A DNA stretch of 64,000 nucleotides, taken from Cycloclasticus sp. (lineage in GTDB: Bacteria > Pseudomonadota > Gammaproteobacteria > Methylococcales > Cycloclasticaceae). Below are positions 27,542-36,781 of this stretch, in pieces (position 1 is the stretch's first letter; every line of letters starts with the position of its first letter). The notes beneath the pieces were generated by a model, which saw only the letters and a program-made list of their open reading frames with translations, was not told where the DNA came from and made no database searches. Made by a program: the position numbers and the translations under genes. Location: assembly GCA_040743155.1 (NCBI GenBank), contig JBFLJU010000001.1, forward strand, positions 1,707,144 through 1,771,143, given 5' to 3'.

Positions 27542-28021
27542 ATGACTTTCAAAACAGCAGACCTATGCGATGATTTTTCGGATAAGCTTCAAATTGTAGC
27601 GCCGCTATTTCAACCCTTTGGCGGTCATAGCCGTTTTAGCGGAAGCATTCAAACCGTTAAAATTTTCGAAGACAATGTATTAGTTCGTGAGATGCTATCT
27701 GAAAAAGTTAACGGTGATGTTTTAGTGGTTGATGGTGGTGGATCATTACGTTGCGCTCTGCTTGGTGACATGTTGGCAGAAATGGGGTACAAAAATGGTT
27801 GGTCTGGTGTTGTTGTTTACGGCTGCATCAGAGATTCAGTTGATATAAACGATATGCCTATTGGCGTACGCGCACTACAAACCAACCCGCTAAAGAGTAT
27901 TAAAAAAGGTTGGGGGGATAAAAACATCTCAGTCACGTTTGCCGGCGCGACCTTTAACCCGGGCGAACATCTCTACGCCGATGAAGACGGCATCATCCTA
28001 TCTAAAACAGCTATCATTTAA
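27542..28021 (+). CDS. rraA: Regulator of ribonuclease activity A (RraA-type)
   Basis: A 159-residue trimeric protein that binds and inhibits RNase E in E. coli; relatives are class II aldolases such as HMG/CHA aldolase. The core GDVLVVDGGGSLRCALLGDM and GVVVYGCIRDSVDI are conserved, including the Arg-Asp pair (CIRD) and GVRALQTNPLKS. E. coli RraA is 161 residues, and the SIRTTPYKS-like segment distinguishes the two subfamilies less clearly, so an aldolase role is not excluded. A TATAAT-like element lies in the 132-base gap upstream. The next gene begins 4 bases later. Confidence 0.9.
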   Translation: MTFKTADLCDDFSDKLQIVAPLFQPFGGHSRFSGSIQTVKIFEDNVLVREMLSEKVNGDVLVVDGGGSLRCALLGDMLAEMGYKNGWSGVVVYGCIRDSVDINDMPIGVRALQTNPLKSIKKGWGDKNISVTFAGATFNPGEHLYADEDGIILSKTAII

Positions 28022-28025
28022 TCTT

Positions 28026-28592
28026 ATGGGTCATAGACTATCTAAAATTTACACTCGAACAGGCGACTCTGGTACAACAGGGTTAGGTGACGGTAGCCGT
28101 GTCGACAAAGACTCCCTACGTGTTGAAGCTTATGGCACTGTCGACGAACTCAACAGTCAAATAGGTCTCGTGATGGCGTTTGGCACCGATGAAAAAATAG
28201 CCGATCAGCTACTCGACATACAACATGATTTATTTGACTTAGGGAGCGAGCTTTGCGTGCCGGGTTATAGTGCAATTAACGATGCCAACATTGAAAAGCT
28301 TGAAAAAATACTCGACGAGCACAACGCTGACTTACCCTCGCTAAAAGAATTTATTTTACCTGGCGGCAACCTACCAGCTGCCAGCTGCCATGTCGCAAGA
28401 ACGGTGTGTAGGAGATCTGAACGTATTGTCGTTAGCCTTGCAAAAGAAGAAAATATCAACCCACCCGTCGTAAAATATCTCAACCGATTATCTGATTTGC
28501 TATTTGTTTTATGCCGGGTACTTGCCCGTCAAGATGGTCAATCAGAGATCCTTTGGGATAAAAAACGCCACTCATCAAACGATAATAAATAG
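28026..28592 (+). CDS. Cob(I)alamin adenosyltransferase, PduO type
   Basis: Transfers an adenosyl group from ATP to cob(I)alamin to give coenzyme B12. The 188-residue protein starts with the ATP-binding signature IYTRTGDSGTTGLGDGSRVDKDSLRVEAYGTVDELNSQIG (read here in parts) and has RTVCRRSERIVVSL, where Arg residues contact ATP. The ATG at 28026 is right for the family; an upstream in-frame ATG at 27939 would lie within rraA. It sits between rraA and ispH, with ispH starting immediately after its stop. Confidence 0.93.
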   Translation: MGHRLSKIYTRTGDSGTTGLGDGSRVDKDSLRVEAYGTVDELNSQIGLVMAFGTDEKIADQLLDIQHDLFDLGSELCVPGYSAINDANIEKLEKILDEHNADLPSLKEFILPGGNLPAASCHVARTVCRRSERIVVSLAKEENINPPVVKYLNRLSDLLFVLCRVLARQDGQSEILWDKKRHSSNDNK

Positions 28593-29531
28593 ATGCAAAT
28601 ATTATTAGCTAATCCACGTGGTTTTTGTGCCGGTGTTGACCGCGCCATCGAAATTGTAGAAAGGGCACTCGATTTATTGGGCGCACCCATCTACGTTCGG
28701 CACGAAGTCGTGCACAACCGATTTGTTGTTGAAAACCTTAAAAAAAGGGGCGCCGTTTTTGTTGAAGAGTTAAGCGAAGTTCCTGACGATTCTACCGTTA
28801 TTTTTAGCGCCCACGGTGTCTCAAAAGCTGTAGAAGACGAGGCTAAGCGCCGTCAATTGAATGTCTTTGACGCTACTTGCCCCTTAGTCACAAAGGTGCA
28901 TATGGAAGTGATTAGTAACGCCAAAAAAGGGCGCTGCGTTATCTTGATTGGCCACAAGGGTCACCCTGAAGTAGAAGGCACCATGGGGCGGTATGTACAG
29001 CAAAATCCAAATGTAAGCATTATTCTGGTTGAATCACCCGACGATGTTAAGGCACTCGACTTATCAAAGGACATTGGAGTTTCATACGTTACCCAAACGA
29101 CTCTTTCTATGGATGATACTGGGTCAATTATTGATGCTTTACGTAAAAAGTTTCCACATATATCCGGCCCTAAAAAAAGTGATATTTGTTATGCCACTCA
29201 AAACCGCCAAGATGCTGTTAAAAAACTCGCTAAAAAATCTGATTTAGTATTGGTTGTCGGTTCTCCCAATAGTTCAAACTCCAATAGATTGCGCGAAATT
29301 GCCGATAAGTTAGGCAAAAAGGCTTACCTTATCGATGGCGCTGAAGATATTGATAAAAGCTGGCTAAACGGCGTTAATAATATTGGCGTTACTGCTGGCG
29401 CATCTGCTCCAGAGGAGCTCGTCCAACGTGTTATTTCACAACTAATGGAATGGGGTGGGGAAACCGTCACTGAAAACCATGGCATCCAAGAAATGGTTAC
29501 TTTTTCTCTGCCAAAGGCGCTAAAAAAATAA
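28593..29531 (+). CDS. ispH: 4-hydroxy-3-methylbut-2-enyl diphosphate reductase
   Basis: Last step of the MEP isoprenoid pathway, giving IPP and DMAPP. The 312-residue protein carries the three cluster cysteines: Cys12 ([10 protein letters not shown]), DATCPLVTK and [11 protein letters not shown]. Family blocks [28 protein letters not shown] and [12 protein letters not shown] are all present. It follows the adenosyltransferase without a gap and is ended by a strong terminator. Confidence 0.97.
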   Translation: MQILLANPRGFCAGVDRAIEIVERALDLLGAPIYVRHEVVHNRFVVENLKKRGAVFVEELSEVPDDSTVIFSAHGVSKAVEDEAKRRQLNVFDATCPLVTKVHMEVISNAKKGRCVILIGHKGHPEVEGTMGRYVQQNPNVSIILVESPDDVKALDLSKDIGVSYVTQTTLSMDDTGSIIDALRKKFPHISGPKKSDICYATQNRQDAVKKLAKKSDLVLVVGSPNSSNSNRLREIADKLGKKAYLIDGAEDIDKSWLNGVNNIGVTAGASAPEELVQRVISQLMEWGGETVTENHGIQEMVTFSLPKALKK

Positions 29532-29547
29532 CAGTTATTTAAGCCAT

Positions 29548-29578
29548 AAAAAAAGCGGGCTTAAAGCCCGCTTTTTTT
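29548..29578. terminator. Bidirectional terminator between ispH and thiolase
   Basis: AAAAAAA GCGGGC, loop TTAAA, GCCCGC TTTTTTT. The flanking A- and T-runs make it symmetrical, fitting the convergent ispH (+) and thiolase (-) genes. Confidence 0.9.
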
Positions 29579-29595
29579 ATCTAAGAAGCATTAAA

Positions 29596-30783
29596 TTACA
29601 TACGTTCCCAAATAGTAGCAATTCCTTGCCCACCACCGATACATAAAGTAGCTAGTGCATATTTACCTTGTACACGCTCTAATTCATGAAGCGCTTTAAC
29701 AACGATAATATTTGCAGAAGCACCAATAGGGTGACCTAGTGAAATACCACTGCCATTAACGTTAACTTTGTCCATTGGAAGGTCTAATTCACGACACACA
29801 CTTAAAGCCTGCGCTGCGAATGCTTCATTTACTTCAAACACGTCAATATCAGCAATGGTTAAGCCTGTCTTTTCAAGAATTTTCTCAACAGCAGGAACAG
29901 GGCCAATACCCATAATCTCTGGTTCAACACCGGCATGTGAATAAGCCACTAAACGTGCCATTGGCTTTAAACCACGTGCTTCTGCCGCATCTTTTTCCAT
30001 CATCACGATAGCTGAAGACGCATCATTAATACCTGACGCGTTACCCGCTGTGATTGAACCGCCTTTTTTGAAGGCTGGACGCATACCTGATAATTTCTCA
30101 ACAGTGATGTCGCCACGAACGTGTTCGTCTTTATCAAAAATGGTCACACCTTTACGTGTCTTCATTTCAACAGGAACAATTTGCGTATCAAAACGGCCTT
30201 CTGCTTGCGCGCGTGCTGCATTTTGATGACTCGTTACCGCTAAAGCGTCTTGATCTTCACGAGAAACATTGTATTTATCTGCTAAATTTTCAGCTGTCAT
30301 GCCCATGTGGCCTGTGCCGAATGGGTCAGTTAGCGCAGAAATCATTAAATCAATCATTTGGCCGTGGCCCATTTTTTGACCCCAACGTGCACCTGGCAAT
30401 ACGTAGTATGAGTTACTCATAGACTCCACACCAGCGCCGATAGCAACATCATAATCACCCAACATAATGCCTTGAGCAGCATCTACAATCGCTTGCATAC
30501 CACTTCCACATAAACGGTTTACCGTAACACATGACGTTTCACACGGAATACCTGCGTCGATTTGAGCAACACGCGCTGTGTAAGGTGTTCTTTCTTCTGA
30601 TGGAATTACTGTTCCCATAACCACCATGCCTACTTCTGCAGGTGCAACGCCAGCTCTGGCAACACTTTCTTTCAACGTAATAGCCGCTAGTGCACTAGGC
30701 GTTACTGACTTTAAACTTCCACCAAAATCACCAATCGCAGTTCTAACAGCGCTTAGTACGACAACTTCTCTTACTCCACTCAT
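29596..30783 (-). CDS. Acetyl-CoA C-acetyltransferase (biosynthetic thiolase)
   Basis: Condenses two acetyl-CoA to acetoacetyl-CoA. The 395-residue protein has the acyl-accepting Cys92 in VNRLCGSGMQAI, NEAFAAQ, the His in GHPIGASA, and the second Cys in LCIGGGQGIA. A GGAGAG ribosome-binding site lies 7 bases before the ATG at 30783, which rules out the TTG 12 bases upstream. Being 4 kb from phaC, it is a candidate for the PhaA step of polyhydroxyalkanoate synthesis, although a phaB reductase is not in the window. Confidence 0.93.
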   Translation of the reverse strand: MSGVREVVVLSAVRTAIGDFGGSLKSVTPSALAAITLKESVARAGVAPAEVGMVVMGTVIPSEERTPYTARVAQIDAGIPCETSCVTVNRLCGSGMQAIVDAAQGIMLGDYDVAIGAGVESMSNSYYVLPGARWGQKMGHGQMIDLMISALTDPFGTGHMGMTAENLADKYNVSREDQDALAVTSHQNAARAQAEGRFDTQIVPVEMKTRKGVTIFDKDEHVRGDITVEKLSGMRPAFKKGGSITAGNASGINDASSAIVMMEKDAAEARGLKPMARLVAYSHAGVEPEIMGIGPVPAVEKILEKTGLTIADIDVFEVNEAFAAQALSVCRELDLPMDKVNVNGSGISLGHPIGASANIIVVKALHELERVQGKYALATLCIGGGQGIATIWERM

Positions 30784-30864
30784 GCTTCTCTCCAAGTTTT
30801 AGGTTATTCTTTAAGTCCAAGCCTATAATTATAGATGCATTGCAACAATAAATCACCCGATAAC

Positions 30865-31722
30865 ATGAGAACTCAATACGTTACCAGCTGCTCAACTGAT
30901 GGGTTACATCAACTTGCTTATACTGATTGGGGAGATATAGAGAATCCAAACATTCTTATCTGTTCGCACGGTTTAACCCGAAATAGACACGACTTTGATG
31001 CGTTAGCAAAAAAACTATCCTCTAAACGACGCGTTATCTGCTTTGATTTGCCAGGCCGCGGTGAAAGTGATTGGCTAACGAATAAAATGGCTTATGACTA
31101 TCACCAATACACCATCGACGCGTTAATGATTATCGCCAGAACCGGCGCCGAGACAGTCGATTGGTTGGGCACATCAATGGGCGGACTACTTGGCATGGCC
31201 TTGGCTTCTTTAAAACAGTCACCTATACAGAGGTTAATCCTAAATGATGTGGGGCCTTTTATTCCTAAAGCTGCATTGATGCGCATTGCTAATTACGTTG
31301 GCAAACAACCTTCTTTTGATACCGCAGCCGAACTTGAGGCTTATCTTAGGGCCGTTTATGTCGGCTTTGGCAAGCTGACAGACGAACAATGGCAACACAT
31401 ATTGCGCTATGGGCAGCGAACCTTAGATAACGGCCAAATAACTCTCAATTATGACCCCGACATATCACAAGCTTTCACAAACAAACCGCTCGCAGATATC
31501 GATTTGTGGCCGGTATGGAACAACATTCAACTGCAGACTTTAATCATTCGCGGCGAAAACTCCGACTTATTAGGAACCTCAACGGCAGAAGAAATGATCG
31601 AAAAAAACGTTAATTCAGAGCTATTAGAGATTGCCAATACAGCTCATTCACCGGCGCTTATGAACGCTAAAGACATTAACTCAATCGAGGCATGGCTTGA
31701 TAAAGCCGAACCAAACAGTTAA
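30865..31722 (+). CDS. Alpha/beta-fold hydrolase
   Basis: A 285-residue serine hydrolase. The oxyanion segment SHGLTRNRHDFD, the DLPGRGESDW strand, the nucleophile Ser in WLGTSMGGLLGM, the acid in RGENSDLL, and the His in ANTAHSPALM form a complete catalytic triad. The substrate is not evident; related enzymes are esterases or meta-cleavage-product hydrolases. An earlier in-frame ATG at 30835 is possible; neither start has a clear ribosome-binding site. The last codons (KAEPNS and stop) are the first part of a 54-bp tandem repeat that continues downstream. Confidence 0.85.
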   Translation: MRTQYVTSCSTDGLHQLAYTDWGDIENPNILICSHGLTRNRHDFDALAKKLSSKRRVICFDLPGRGESDWLTNKMAYDYHQYTIDALMIIARTGAETVDWLGTSMGGLLGMALASLKQSPIQRLILNDVGPFIPKAALMRIANYVGKQPSFDTAAELEAYLRAVYVGFGKLTDEQWQHILRYGQRTLDNGQITLNYDPDISQAFTNKPLADIDLWPVWNNIQLQTLIIRGENSDLLGTSTAEEMIEKNVNSELLEIANTAHSPALMNAKDINSIEAWLDKAEPNS

Positions 31723-31965
31723 ATCGTTTGAGTGAGACTTATGCCCCTTGGGTATAAAGCCGAACCAAACAGTTAAATCGTTTGAGTGAGACTTATGCCC
31801 CTTGGGTATAAAGCCGAACCAAATAGTTGAATCGTTTGAGTGAGACTTATGCCCCTTGGGTATAAAGCCGAACCAAATAGTTGAATCGTTTGAGTGAGAC
31901 TTATGCCCTTTGGGTGTAAAGCCGAAGCAAACAGTTGAATCGTTTGAGTAAGACTTATGCCCTTT
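31702..31965. repeat. Five-copy 54-bp direct tandem repeat
   Basis: Units begin at 31702, 31756, 31810, 31864 and 31918. The first starts inside the last codons of the hydrolase gene; the fifth breaks down near 31965, 15 bases before the convergent potassium-channel gene ends. Copies 1 and 2 are identical; copies 3-5 diverge progressively (TAA to TGA at the stop position in copies 3-5; AAAC/AAAT changes; a GTAA change and a lost end in copy 5). Across each junction CTTATGCCC, CTT and GGGTATAAAG can form an ~8-bp hairpin with one wobble and one bulge. Since 54 is a multiple of 3 the stop recurs in phase. No spacers differ, so it is not CRISPR. Confidence 0.95.
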
Positions 31966-31979
31966 TAGCGGGAAAGGAC

Positions 31980-33713
31980 TTAGTTAGCGGTATTTCTAGT
32001 TTCAAGCCACCTGAAAAAAGCACCTCTAGCAGGTTCTACCCCCGTTAATAGATAATCTAAGGTATACGCATTGAGTAAATTTGCTTCCAGTAATACTTTG
32101 TGTTCCGGTCTCATACAAAAGAGAATTTCATCACCTTCCATTAAGGCAAGGTCATTAGGAGGCAAAACTTTTATAGTTTTTCCTCGCCTGTGCACCAAGG
32201 GCACCATTTTTAAGAAACTATCTCTTCCCGAAGGATCCCGGTAAATATCTCCCAAACAAACTATCGCACGCTCTGAGAGTTTCTGGCATACCGCTGGCGT
32301 TATATTCTGGCCGATGATATATGTCTTTATTGTTGGTGATTCACCGCCCACCTCAAGCTCTAATTTATTTGTAATATCGGCAAGCCTGGATGGATCATTC
32401 TCGTACAATAATCGTAAATGGGTGAAAAACGACTTCAATAAAGGTGCCGTCAACATAAAAAGCACCATTCGAGCGATAACCAAGCTGGGCTGCAAAATAA
32501 AATTCACATCTGCTCTTTTGAAGAGAATTTCATTCGTGTGCCTATTTTGCCGAACGATAGAGAATAATGAAGAATTCGCCCTATTGGCTTGATGCACCAT
32601 GCTTAAATTAAATGTGTCGTTATTTGTGCCCGCAATAATGCCAACACAATCTGATAGGCCGGCCCGCTTCAAATTTTCCAAATTGGCACGCCCTAATACA
32701 GCGTGATCAGCAATATCCTCAATATTCTCAACAAGGGGCTCAACAACCGTTATATCAACCTCTCTTTCAGTTAGCTCCTTATAAACAACTCGCCCCATCC
32801 TGCCATGTCCACACAAAATCCATTTCCCACCCTTCAATGGGCAGATATTACGGTCTAATTTTGCTCCAGGCTCACCCGACATCCATTCGTTTAAGGTTTG
32901 TATTGTTGGGTTATAAATAATTAAACTAAGGTAGCTAGCAAACACACGAAAAGGGTCAACAACGTGGGTATCCCCGCCAATTGCCAATATTTCACTTTCA
33001 TTATCGACAGACGTTGAACGGCAGATAATTTTTATACCTGGCCTTAATATTCTCGCGGATACAGCTACCTTTAAATTGGCCTCCTCGTCATTTGATAAAA
33101 TTAAAACACCGATACATTTTTTACTTTCAATGCCGGCATCTAACAAATAGCGTGGAACCGTCGCGTCAGCACAAAGCCCCAATACCTTGGCTGGGTAATC
33201 ACGTAAGTCCAGTGCTTTAATTCGCTCATCATCCAGCTCTAACACAACCGCGGAGTAACCGGCTTCCGTTAAACCTCGCAATAGGAGACTACCGGTGTCA
33301 CCAAAGCCGCATACCAAGTAATAATCATTGGTTTTTTTTCTAACCGCTCTGGTAAATTTTTCCTCAGCAAACGCCGACTGTAAGTAAGGGTTTCTTAATA
33401 ACGAAATAATCTTACCAACCGTATACAGCCAAGTGATGACACTAATGTATAAACAACAAATCGCCCACACCCTTTGCGCATTACTGAAAGCTGTTGGTAA
33501 CTCACCAAAGCCCGTCGTCGTGGCGGTATACGCCAAGAAATAATAGGCATGGAAAAATGACATATACGTCGTCTGTCCATTTGCGTCAGGCAAGCCTGGA
33601 ACCAAGACCATACCCAATATACATATTGCATACACGCATATAAAAACAATAATTGGCGTGCGCATGTGGCGCAAAACAATGAACGATACTCTGCCCAGTG
33701 ATGAGTCAGACAT
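31980..33713 (-). CDS. Potassium channel with two RCK/TrkA-N domains
   Basis: A 577-residue inner-membrane protein. Two or three hydrophobic helices occupy residues ~15-105 around a pore loop whose filter-like TTTGFGELPTA (~residues 64-74) is typical of K+ channels (TxGFG). Two Rossmann TrkA-N units follow: YLVCGFGDTGSLLLRGL (~131-147) and WILCGHGRMGRVVYKEL (~300), each with the GxGxxG nucleotide site. A C-terminal segment contains a TrkA-C-like part (GDEILFCMRPEH). It would control K+ flux in response to NAD(H) or another ligand. A DUF6394-like membrane protein gene lies 12 bases upstream on the same strand. Confidence 0.88.
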   Translation of the reverse strand: MSDSSLGRVSFIVLRHMRTPIIVFICVYAICILGMVLVPGLPDANGQTTYMSFFHAYYFLAYTATTTGFGELPTAFSNAQRVWAICCLYISVITWLYTVGKIISLLRNPYLQSAFAEEKFTRAVRKKTNDYYLVCGFGDTGSLLLRGLTEAGYSAVVLELDDERIKALDLRDYPAKVLGLCADATVPRYLLDAGIESKKCIGVLILSNDEEANLKVAVSARILRPGIKIICRSTSVDNESEILAIGGDTHVVDPFRVFASYLSLIIYNPTIQTLNEWMSGEPGAKLDRNICPLKGGKWILCGHGRMGRVVYKELTEREVDITVVEPLVENIEDIADHAVLGRANLENLKRAGLSDCVGIIAGTNNDTFNLSMVHQANRANSSLFSIVRQNRHTNEILFKRADVNFILQPSLVIARMVLFMLTAPLLKSFFTHLRLLYENDPSRLADITNKLELEVGGESPTIKTYIIGQNITPAVCQKLSERAIVCLGDIYRDPSGRDSFLKMVPLVHRRGKTIKVLPPNDLALMEGDEILFCMRPEHKVLLEANLLNAYTLDYLLTGVEPARGAFFRWLETRNTAN

Positions 33714-33724
33714 AGACTGAACGC

Positions 33725-34108
33725 CTATCGGCGAGACATGAGTGTTTCTGACACCAACATCACCACAGAAACGACATTAGCAATTAACGCACCACCTGAC
33801 AATGACACAATGACAGAGGTACTTTCTGCATTCAATCCTGTCCCCGAAATTTGCGTTACGTAGCCCCAAACGAGCGCACCGGCTATCAATTGTAGATTTG
33901 CGACCATGCTAGTTGATAATAGAACCGCTCCTACTTGAGTACGATCCCCTAACTTAAGGCCCATTGCCACTAGATTTACAAAAATAGTGGCAAACAACTC
34001 ATAAATATTATGATGCCTAAAGTCATCTAATTCACCCATAAAAAAGCCAAAATTTAGTGTTAGCGCTAAAACGATAAAGAAACTAAAAACAACTTTTTCC
34101 GAATTCAT
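33725..34108 (-). CDS. Small membrane protein, DUF6394-like
   Basis: A 127-residue protein with about four transmembrane helices (around 8-26, 37-53, 63-85, 99-119). HHNIYELFATIFVNL and LKLGDRTQ are the conserved-looking loops. I associate this pattern with DUF6394, a family with no known function; the assignment is from memory. The end of this gene is 12 bases before the TrkA-type channel gene, so it may encode an accessory subunit of that channel. Confidence 0.6.
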   Translation of the reverse strand: MNSEKVVFSFFIVLALTLNFGFFMGELDDFRHHNIYELFATIFVNLVAMGLKLGDRTQVGAVLLSTSMVANLQLIAGALVWGYVTQISGTGLNAESTSVIVSLSGGALIANVVSVVMLVSETLMSRR

Positions 34109-34199
34109 GCTAACTCTCCATTGATGACTTTAATGTCATTTAGTTTACCCTTAAGGCACTCGTAATCAAGACCCCATTGATGATTAATTCAGACGGCTT

Positions 34200-34400
34200 C
34201 TACACGCCCTTTTTGACTAACTCTTTAAGTGTCGTCTGAGTTCCAAACAACGCTATACGCTGCACACAGTCTTTTATTATTTCAGCACGCTGCTTTTCTG
34301 AATAAGAGGTCCATGCTGTGATCTCATTAAGCTCTCGGCCACAGCCCAAACACATATCTTCTTCATTTAACGTGCACTTTCGGACACAAGGAGATTCCAT
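34200..34400 (-). CDS. DUF1289 family protein
   Basis: A 66-residue protein with the DUF1289 core: SPCVRKCTLNEEDMCLGCGREL, four Cys in the spacing C-x3-C-x7-C-x2-C (counted approximately), followed by ITAWTSYSEKQRAEII. The cysteines suggest a small metal- or Fe-S-binding module; function is unknown. The ATG at 34400 has GGAAA 8 bases before it and is chosen over a TTG 12 bases upstream. Confidence 0.85.
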   Translation of the reverse strand: MESPCVRKCTLNEEDMCLGCGRELNEITAWTSYSEKQRAEIIKDCVQRIALFGTQTTLKELVKKGV

Positions 34401-34436
34401 CTTTTTTTCCAATTACTTTACTGTTTCTTCGGCATT

Positions 34437-34462
34437 AAAAAAGCCACCGTATAAACGGTGGC
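34437..34462 (-). terminator. Terminator after phaC
   Basis: Read on the minus strand, GCCACCGT, loop TTAT and ACGGTGGC (stem 34443-34462) is followed by TTTTTT. It lies 58 bases beyond the phaC stop; a smaller CCTGAC/GTCAGG palindrome precedes it at 34483-34496. Confidence 0.85.
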
Positions 34463-34519
34463 TTTCATATTTACACAGATCACCTGACTTGTCAGGCATC
34501 CATTAGCTATTGCTTTAGA

Positions 34520-36241
34520 CTAACTAGCTTTTGCCAAAACAAATGACCCAGGTGCCGCTTCCAACTCCGGAAACTTATCTGTGCCTAAGGTAGTAGGTGC
34601 TGCTACTGTTTTATCACCTTGGCTTTTCAACCAAGCATCCCAATGATTCCACCAACTGCCAGGTACTTCTTCAGCAGATTCTAGCCAATGTTCAGAGCCT
34701 TTGCCTAGTTCACCATTTTTCCAAAAATGACGTTTGTTTTTATTAGCTGGGTTGATAACGCCTGCAATATGACCACTCGCTGCCAATACAAACTCAACCT
34801 CGCCTTTAACCAACTCCGTTCCAATGAACGTTGTTTTCCACGGTGCAATATGGTCTTCAATCGCAGACAAGAAATACACAGGGCAGTCAATTTTGCCCAA
34901 ATCAATATTTACACCACAAAGTTGAACGCCATTTGGTTCCGCCAATTTGTTTTCCAAGTACATATTACGCAAGTACCATGTGTACATAGCAGCCGTCATA
35001 TTTGTTGAGTCGCCATTCCAATAAAGAATATCAAACGGTGGCGGTGTTTTACCTTTTAGGTAATTATTAACAACGTAGCTCCAAATAAGGTCGTTAGCGC
35101 GTAACATGGCAAACGTTGATGCCAATTGCTTACCCGGCATCACGCCACCTTCTTTTAATTTATGTTCATGTTGTTGTACCTGAGACTCATCGATAAATAC
35201 GCCCAATTCACCCGGATCAGAGAAGTCTAGCAATGTTGTAAAGAATGTTGCTGTTGCAAATGGTTTTTTACGTTTAGTCGCTAATACAGCCATAGTCGTT
35301 GCCAACATGGTTCCGCCAATACACCAAGCAACACCATTGATTTTCTTAGCGTTAGAGATTTCTTTAACAGCGTCAATCGCAGGAATAGTTCCTTCTGAAA
35401 TATACTCATCCCACGTTACATCACCCAATGTTTCATCTGGGTTACGCCAAGAAACAATATACACATCATTACCCTGTTCTAGGCAATAACGAACGTATGA
35501 ATTGTGCTCCGATAAATCCAAAACATAGTATTTATTGATGCAAGGAGGAACAATCAAAATTGGGCGTTCATTAACTTTTTCAGTCATTGGTTTAAAACGA
35601 ACCAATTGGATCAGTTTGTTTTCAAAAACAACTGATCCCGGCGTTGTTGCCAAGTTTTCACCTAAGGTAAACTTTGATTCATCCGTCATGGAAATGCTGC
35701 CCTTATCCATGTCCTTCATTAAATTCTCAAGGCCTGCAACTAGGTTTTGCCCCTTAGTTTCTACCGTTTCTTTCAATACTTCGGGATTTGTTAATGCAAA
35801 GTTTGACGGTGACATAGCATCAATAAACTGACGCGTATAGAAATCACATTTTTTCTTCGTTTTGTCGTCTAGTGTTGAATCTTCAACCATACCCGTTAAC
35901 CAGCGGCTAGATAACAAGTAAGACTGTTTTATATAGTTGTGCACTGGGCTTTCTTCCCACTCATCACCTGAGAAACGGCGATCCCCACGTTCCGGCTGTA
36001 CCGTTGACTGACTCGCCGGATTAAACATATTAACCCAAAGATTGAATTGATCTTGATAGAAGCCAGACATTGTTTTAACCCACTCTTCAGGGCTTTCCAT
36101 AGCACGCGTCATAATCGTATTCCATGAATTTCCAAACTGAGACATCATTTCTTTTGATTCTGACGCTGAAAAATCTTTAAACATACTATGGCCTTTGCTT
36201 GCCATTTTCTCGAATAACTCTTGTGGGGTTTTATCGTTCAT
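34520..36241 (-). CDS. phaC: Class I polyhydroxyalkanoate synthase
   Basis: Polymerises 3-hydroxyacyl-CoA into carbon-storage granules. The 573-residue protein has the PhaC N-domain (~60-220) and the alpha/beta hydrolase catalytic domain. The catalytic triad is Cys307 in VAWCIGGT, Asp463 in AIEDHIAPW and His491 in AASGHIAGVINP. The lipase-like box reads A-W-C-I-G-G, with Ala where most class I enzymes have Gly. VPPCINKYYVLDL and DVTWDEYISEG are class I features; length (573) is also class I. No phaE, phaR or phasin is adjacent. Confidence 0.95.
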   Translation of the reverse strand: MNDKTPQELFEKMASKGHSMFKDFSASESKEMMSQFGNSWNTIMTRAMESPEEWVKTMSGFYQDQFNLWVNMFNPASQSTVQPERGDRRFSGDEWEESPVHNYIKQSYLLSSRWLTGMVEDSTLDDKTKKKCDFYTRQFIDAMSPSNFALTNPEVLKETVETKGQNLVAGLENLMKDMDKGSISMTDESKFTLGENLATTPGSVVFENKLIQLVRFKPMTEKVNERPILIVPPCINKYYVLDLSEHNSYVRYCLEQGNDVYIVSWRNPDETLGDVTWDEYISEGTIPAIDAVKEISNAKKINGVAWCIGGTMLATTMAVLATKRKKPFATATFFTTLLDFSDPGELGVFIDESQVQQHEHKLKEGGVMPGKQLASTFAMLRANDLIWSYVVNNYLKGKTPPPFDILYWNGDSTNMTAAMYTWYLRNMYLENKLAEPNGVQLCGVNIDLGKIDCPVYFLSAIEDHIAPWKTTFIGTELVKGEVEFVLAASGHIAGVINPANKNKRHFWKNGELGKGSEHWLESAEEVPGSWWNHWDAWLKSQGDKTVAAPTTLGTDKFPELEAAPGSFVLAKAS

Positions 36242-36335
36242 TAGTTCGCCTTAGTTAATTAATTTTTTTTATTGCACTGCCGCATTGTAGACTTTATTTT
36301 CTCCTTTTGCTAGATCAAGCTTAAACGCCTAGCTT

Positions 36336-36704
36336 TTAATTGTCATGGTTTTTCTCAGCCAGTAACTCACCACTATCAGACCATGACTTAAATACGCCTA
36401 TACGCTCCCCTTTATCCAAAAAGCCTTCTTCACGTTTTTCACCATTAGGCCAATACGCCGTAAATAGACCATGATAGTGACCATCAACAACTGCTGCCTT
36501 CAGTGCAGCTTTCCCGCTCAAATACCACGAGATATGCTCACCATGCATGGCACCATTGATAAAATCGGTTTGCGATATCTTCACACCTGATGGATGCCAA
36601 ATCGTGCGCTTTCCGTGCATTTTCTGATCCAAGTACTCACATTCTTCTATCACCTGCCCATCATCATTCTTTTTAACTTTAAGCGTTATCTTTTGACTCA
36701 TCAT
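36336..36704 (-). CDS. MORN-repeat (YwqK-like) protein
   Basis: A 122-residue cytoplasmic protein of repeated MORN_2-type units, roughly every 22-25 residues: KMHGKRTIWHPSG, AMHGEHISWYLSG, HYHGLFTAYWPNG, and ERIGVFKSWSDSG. Each has the G-x-x-x-x-[WY] pattern. YwqK-type proteins have been called antitoxins but no toxin gene is beside it. Two tandem ATG codons (36704 and 36701) follow AAGGAAACG; either could be used. It is 95 bases from the start of phaC on the same strand. Confidence 0.75.
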   Translation of the reverse strand: MMSQKITLKVKKNDDGQVIEECEYLDQKMHGKRTIWHPSGVKISQTDFINGAMHGEHISWYLSGKAALKAAVVDGHYHGLFTAYWPNGEKREEGFLDKGERIGVFKSWSDSGELLAEKNHDN

Positions 36705-36727
36705 CGTTTCCTTTTATTTACGGATAC

Positions 36728-36754
36728 AAAAAACGCGCAAAAATGCGCGTTTTT
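36728..36754 (-). terminator. Terminator after the cytochrome c genes
   Basis: On the minus strand AAAACGCGCA, loop TTTT and TGCGCGTTTT form a 10-base stem followed by more T. It lies 28 bases beyond the end of the first cytochrome gene and before the MORN gene. Confidence 0.8.
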
Positions 36755-36781
36755 ACGTCGTTTAGCTTCACAGCTAAGCGC

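Noticed and set aside
31702..31965. CRISPR array
   Set aside because: The 54-bp units are contiguous, with no unique spacers and no cas genes in the window.
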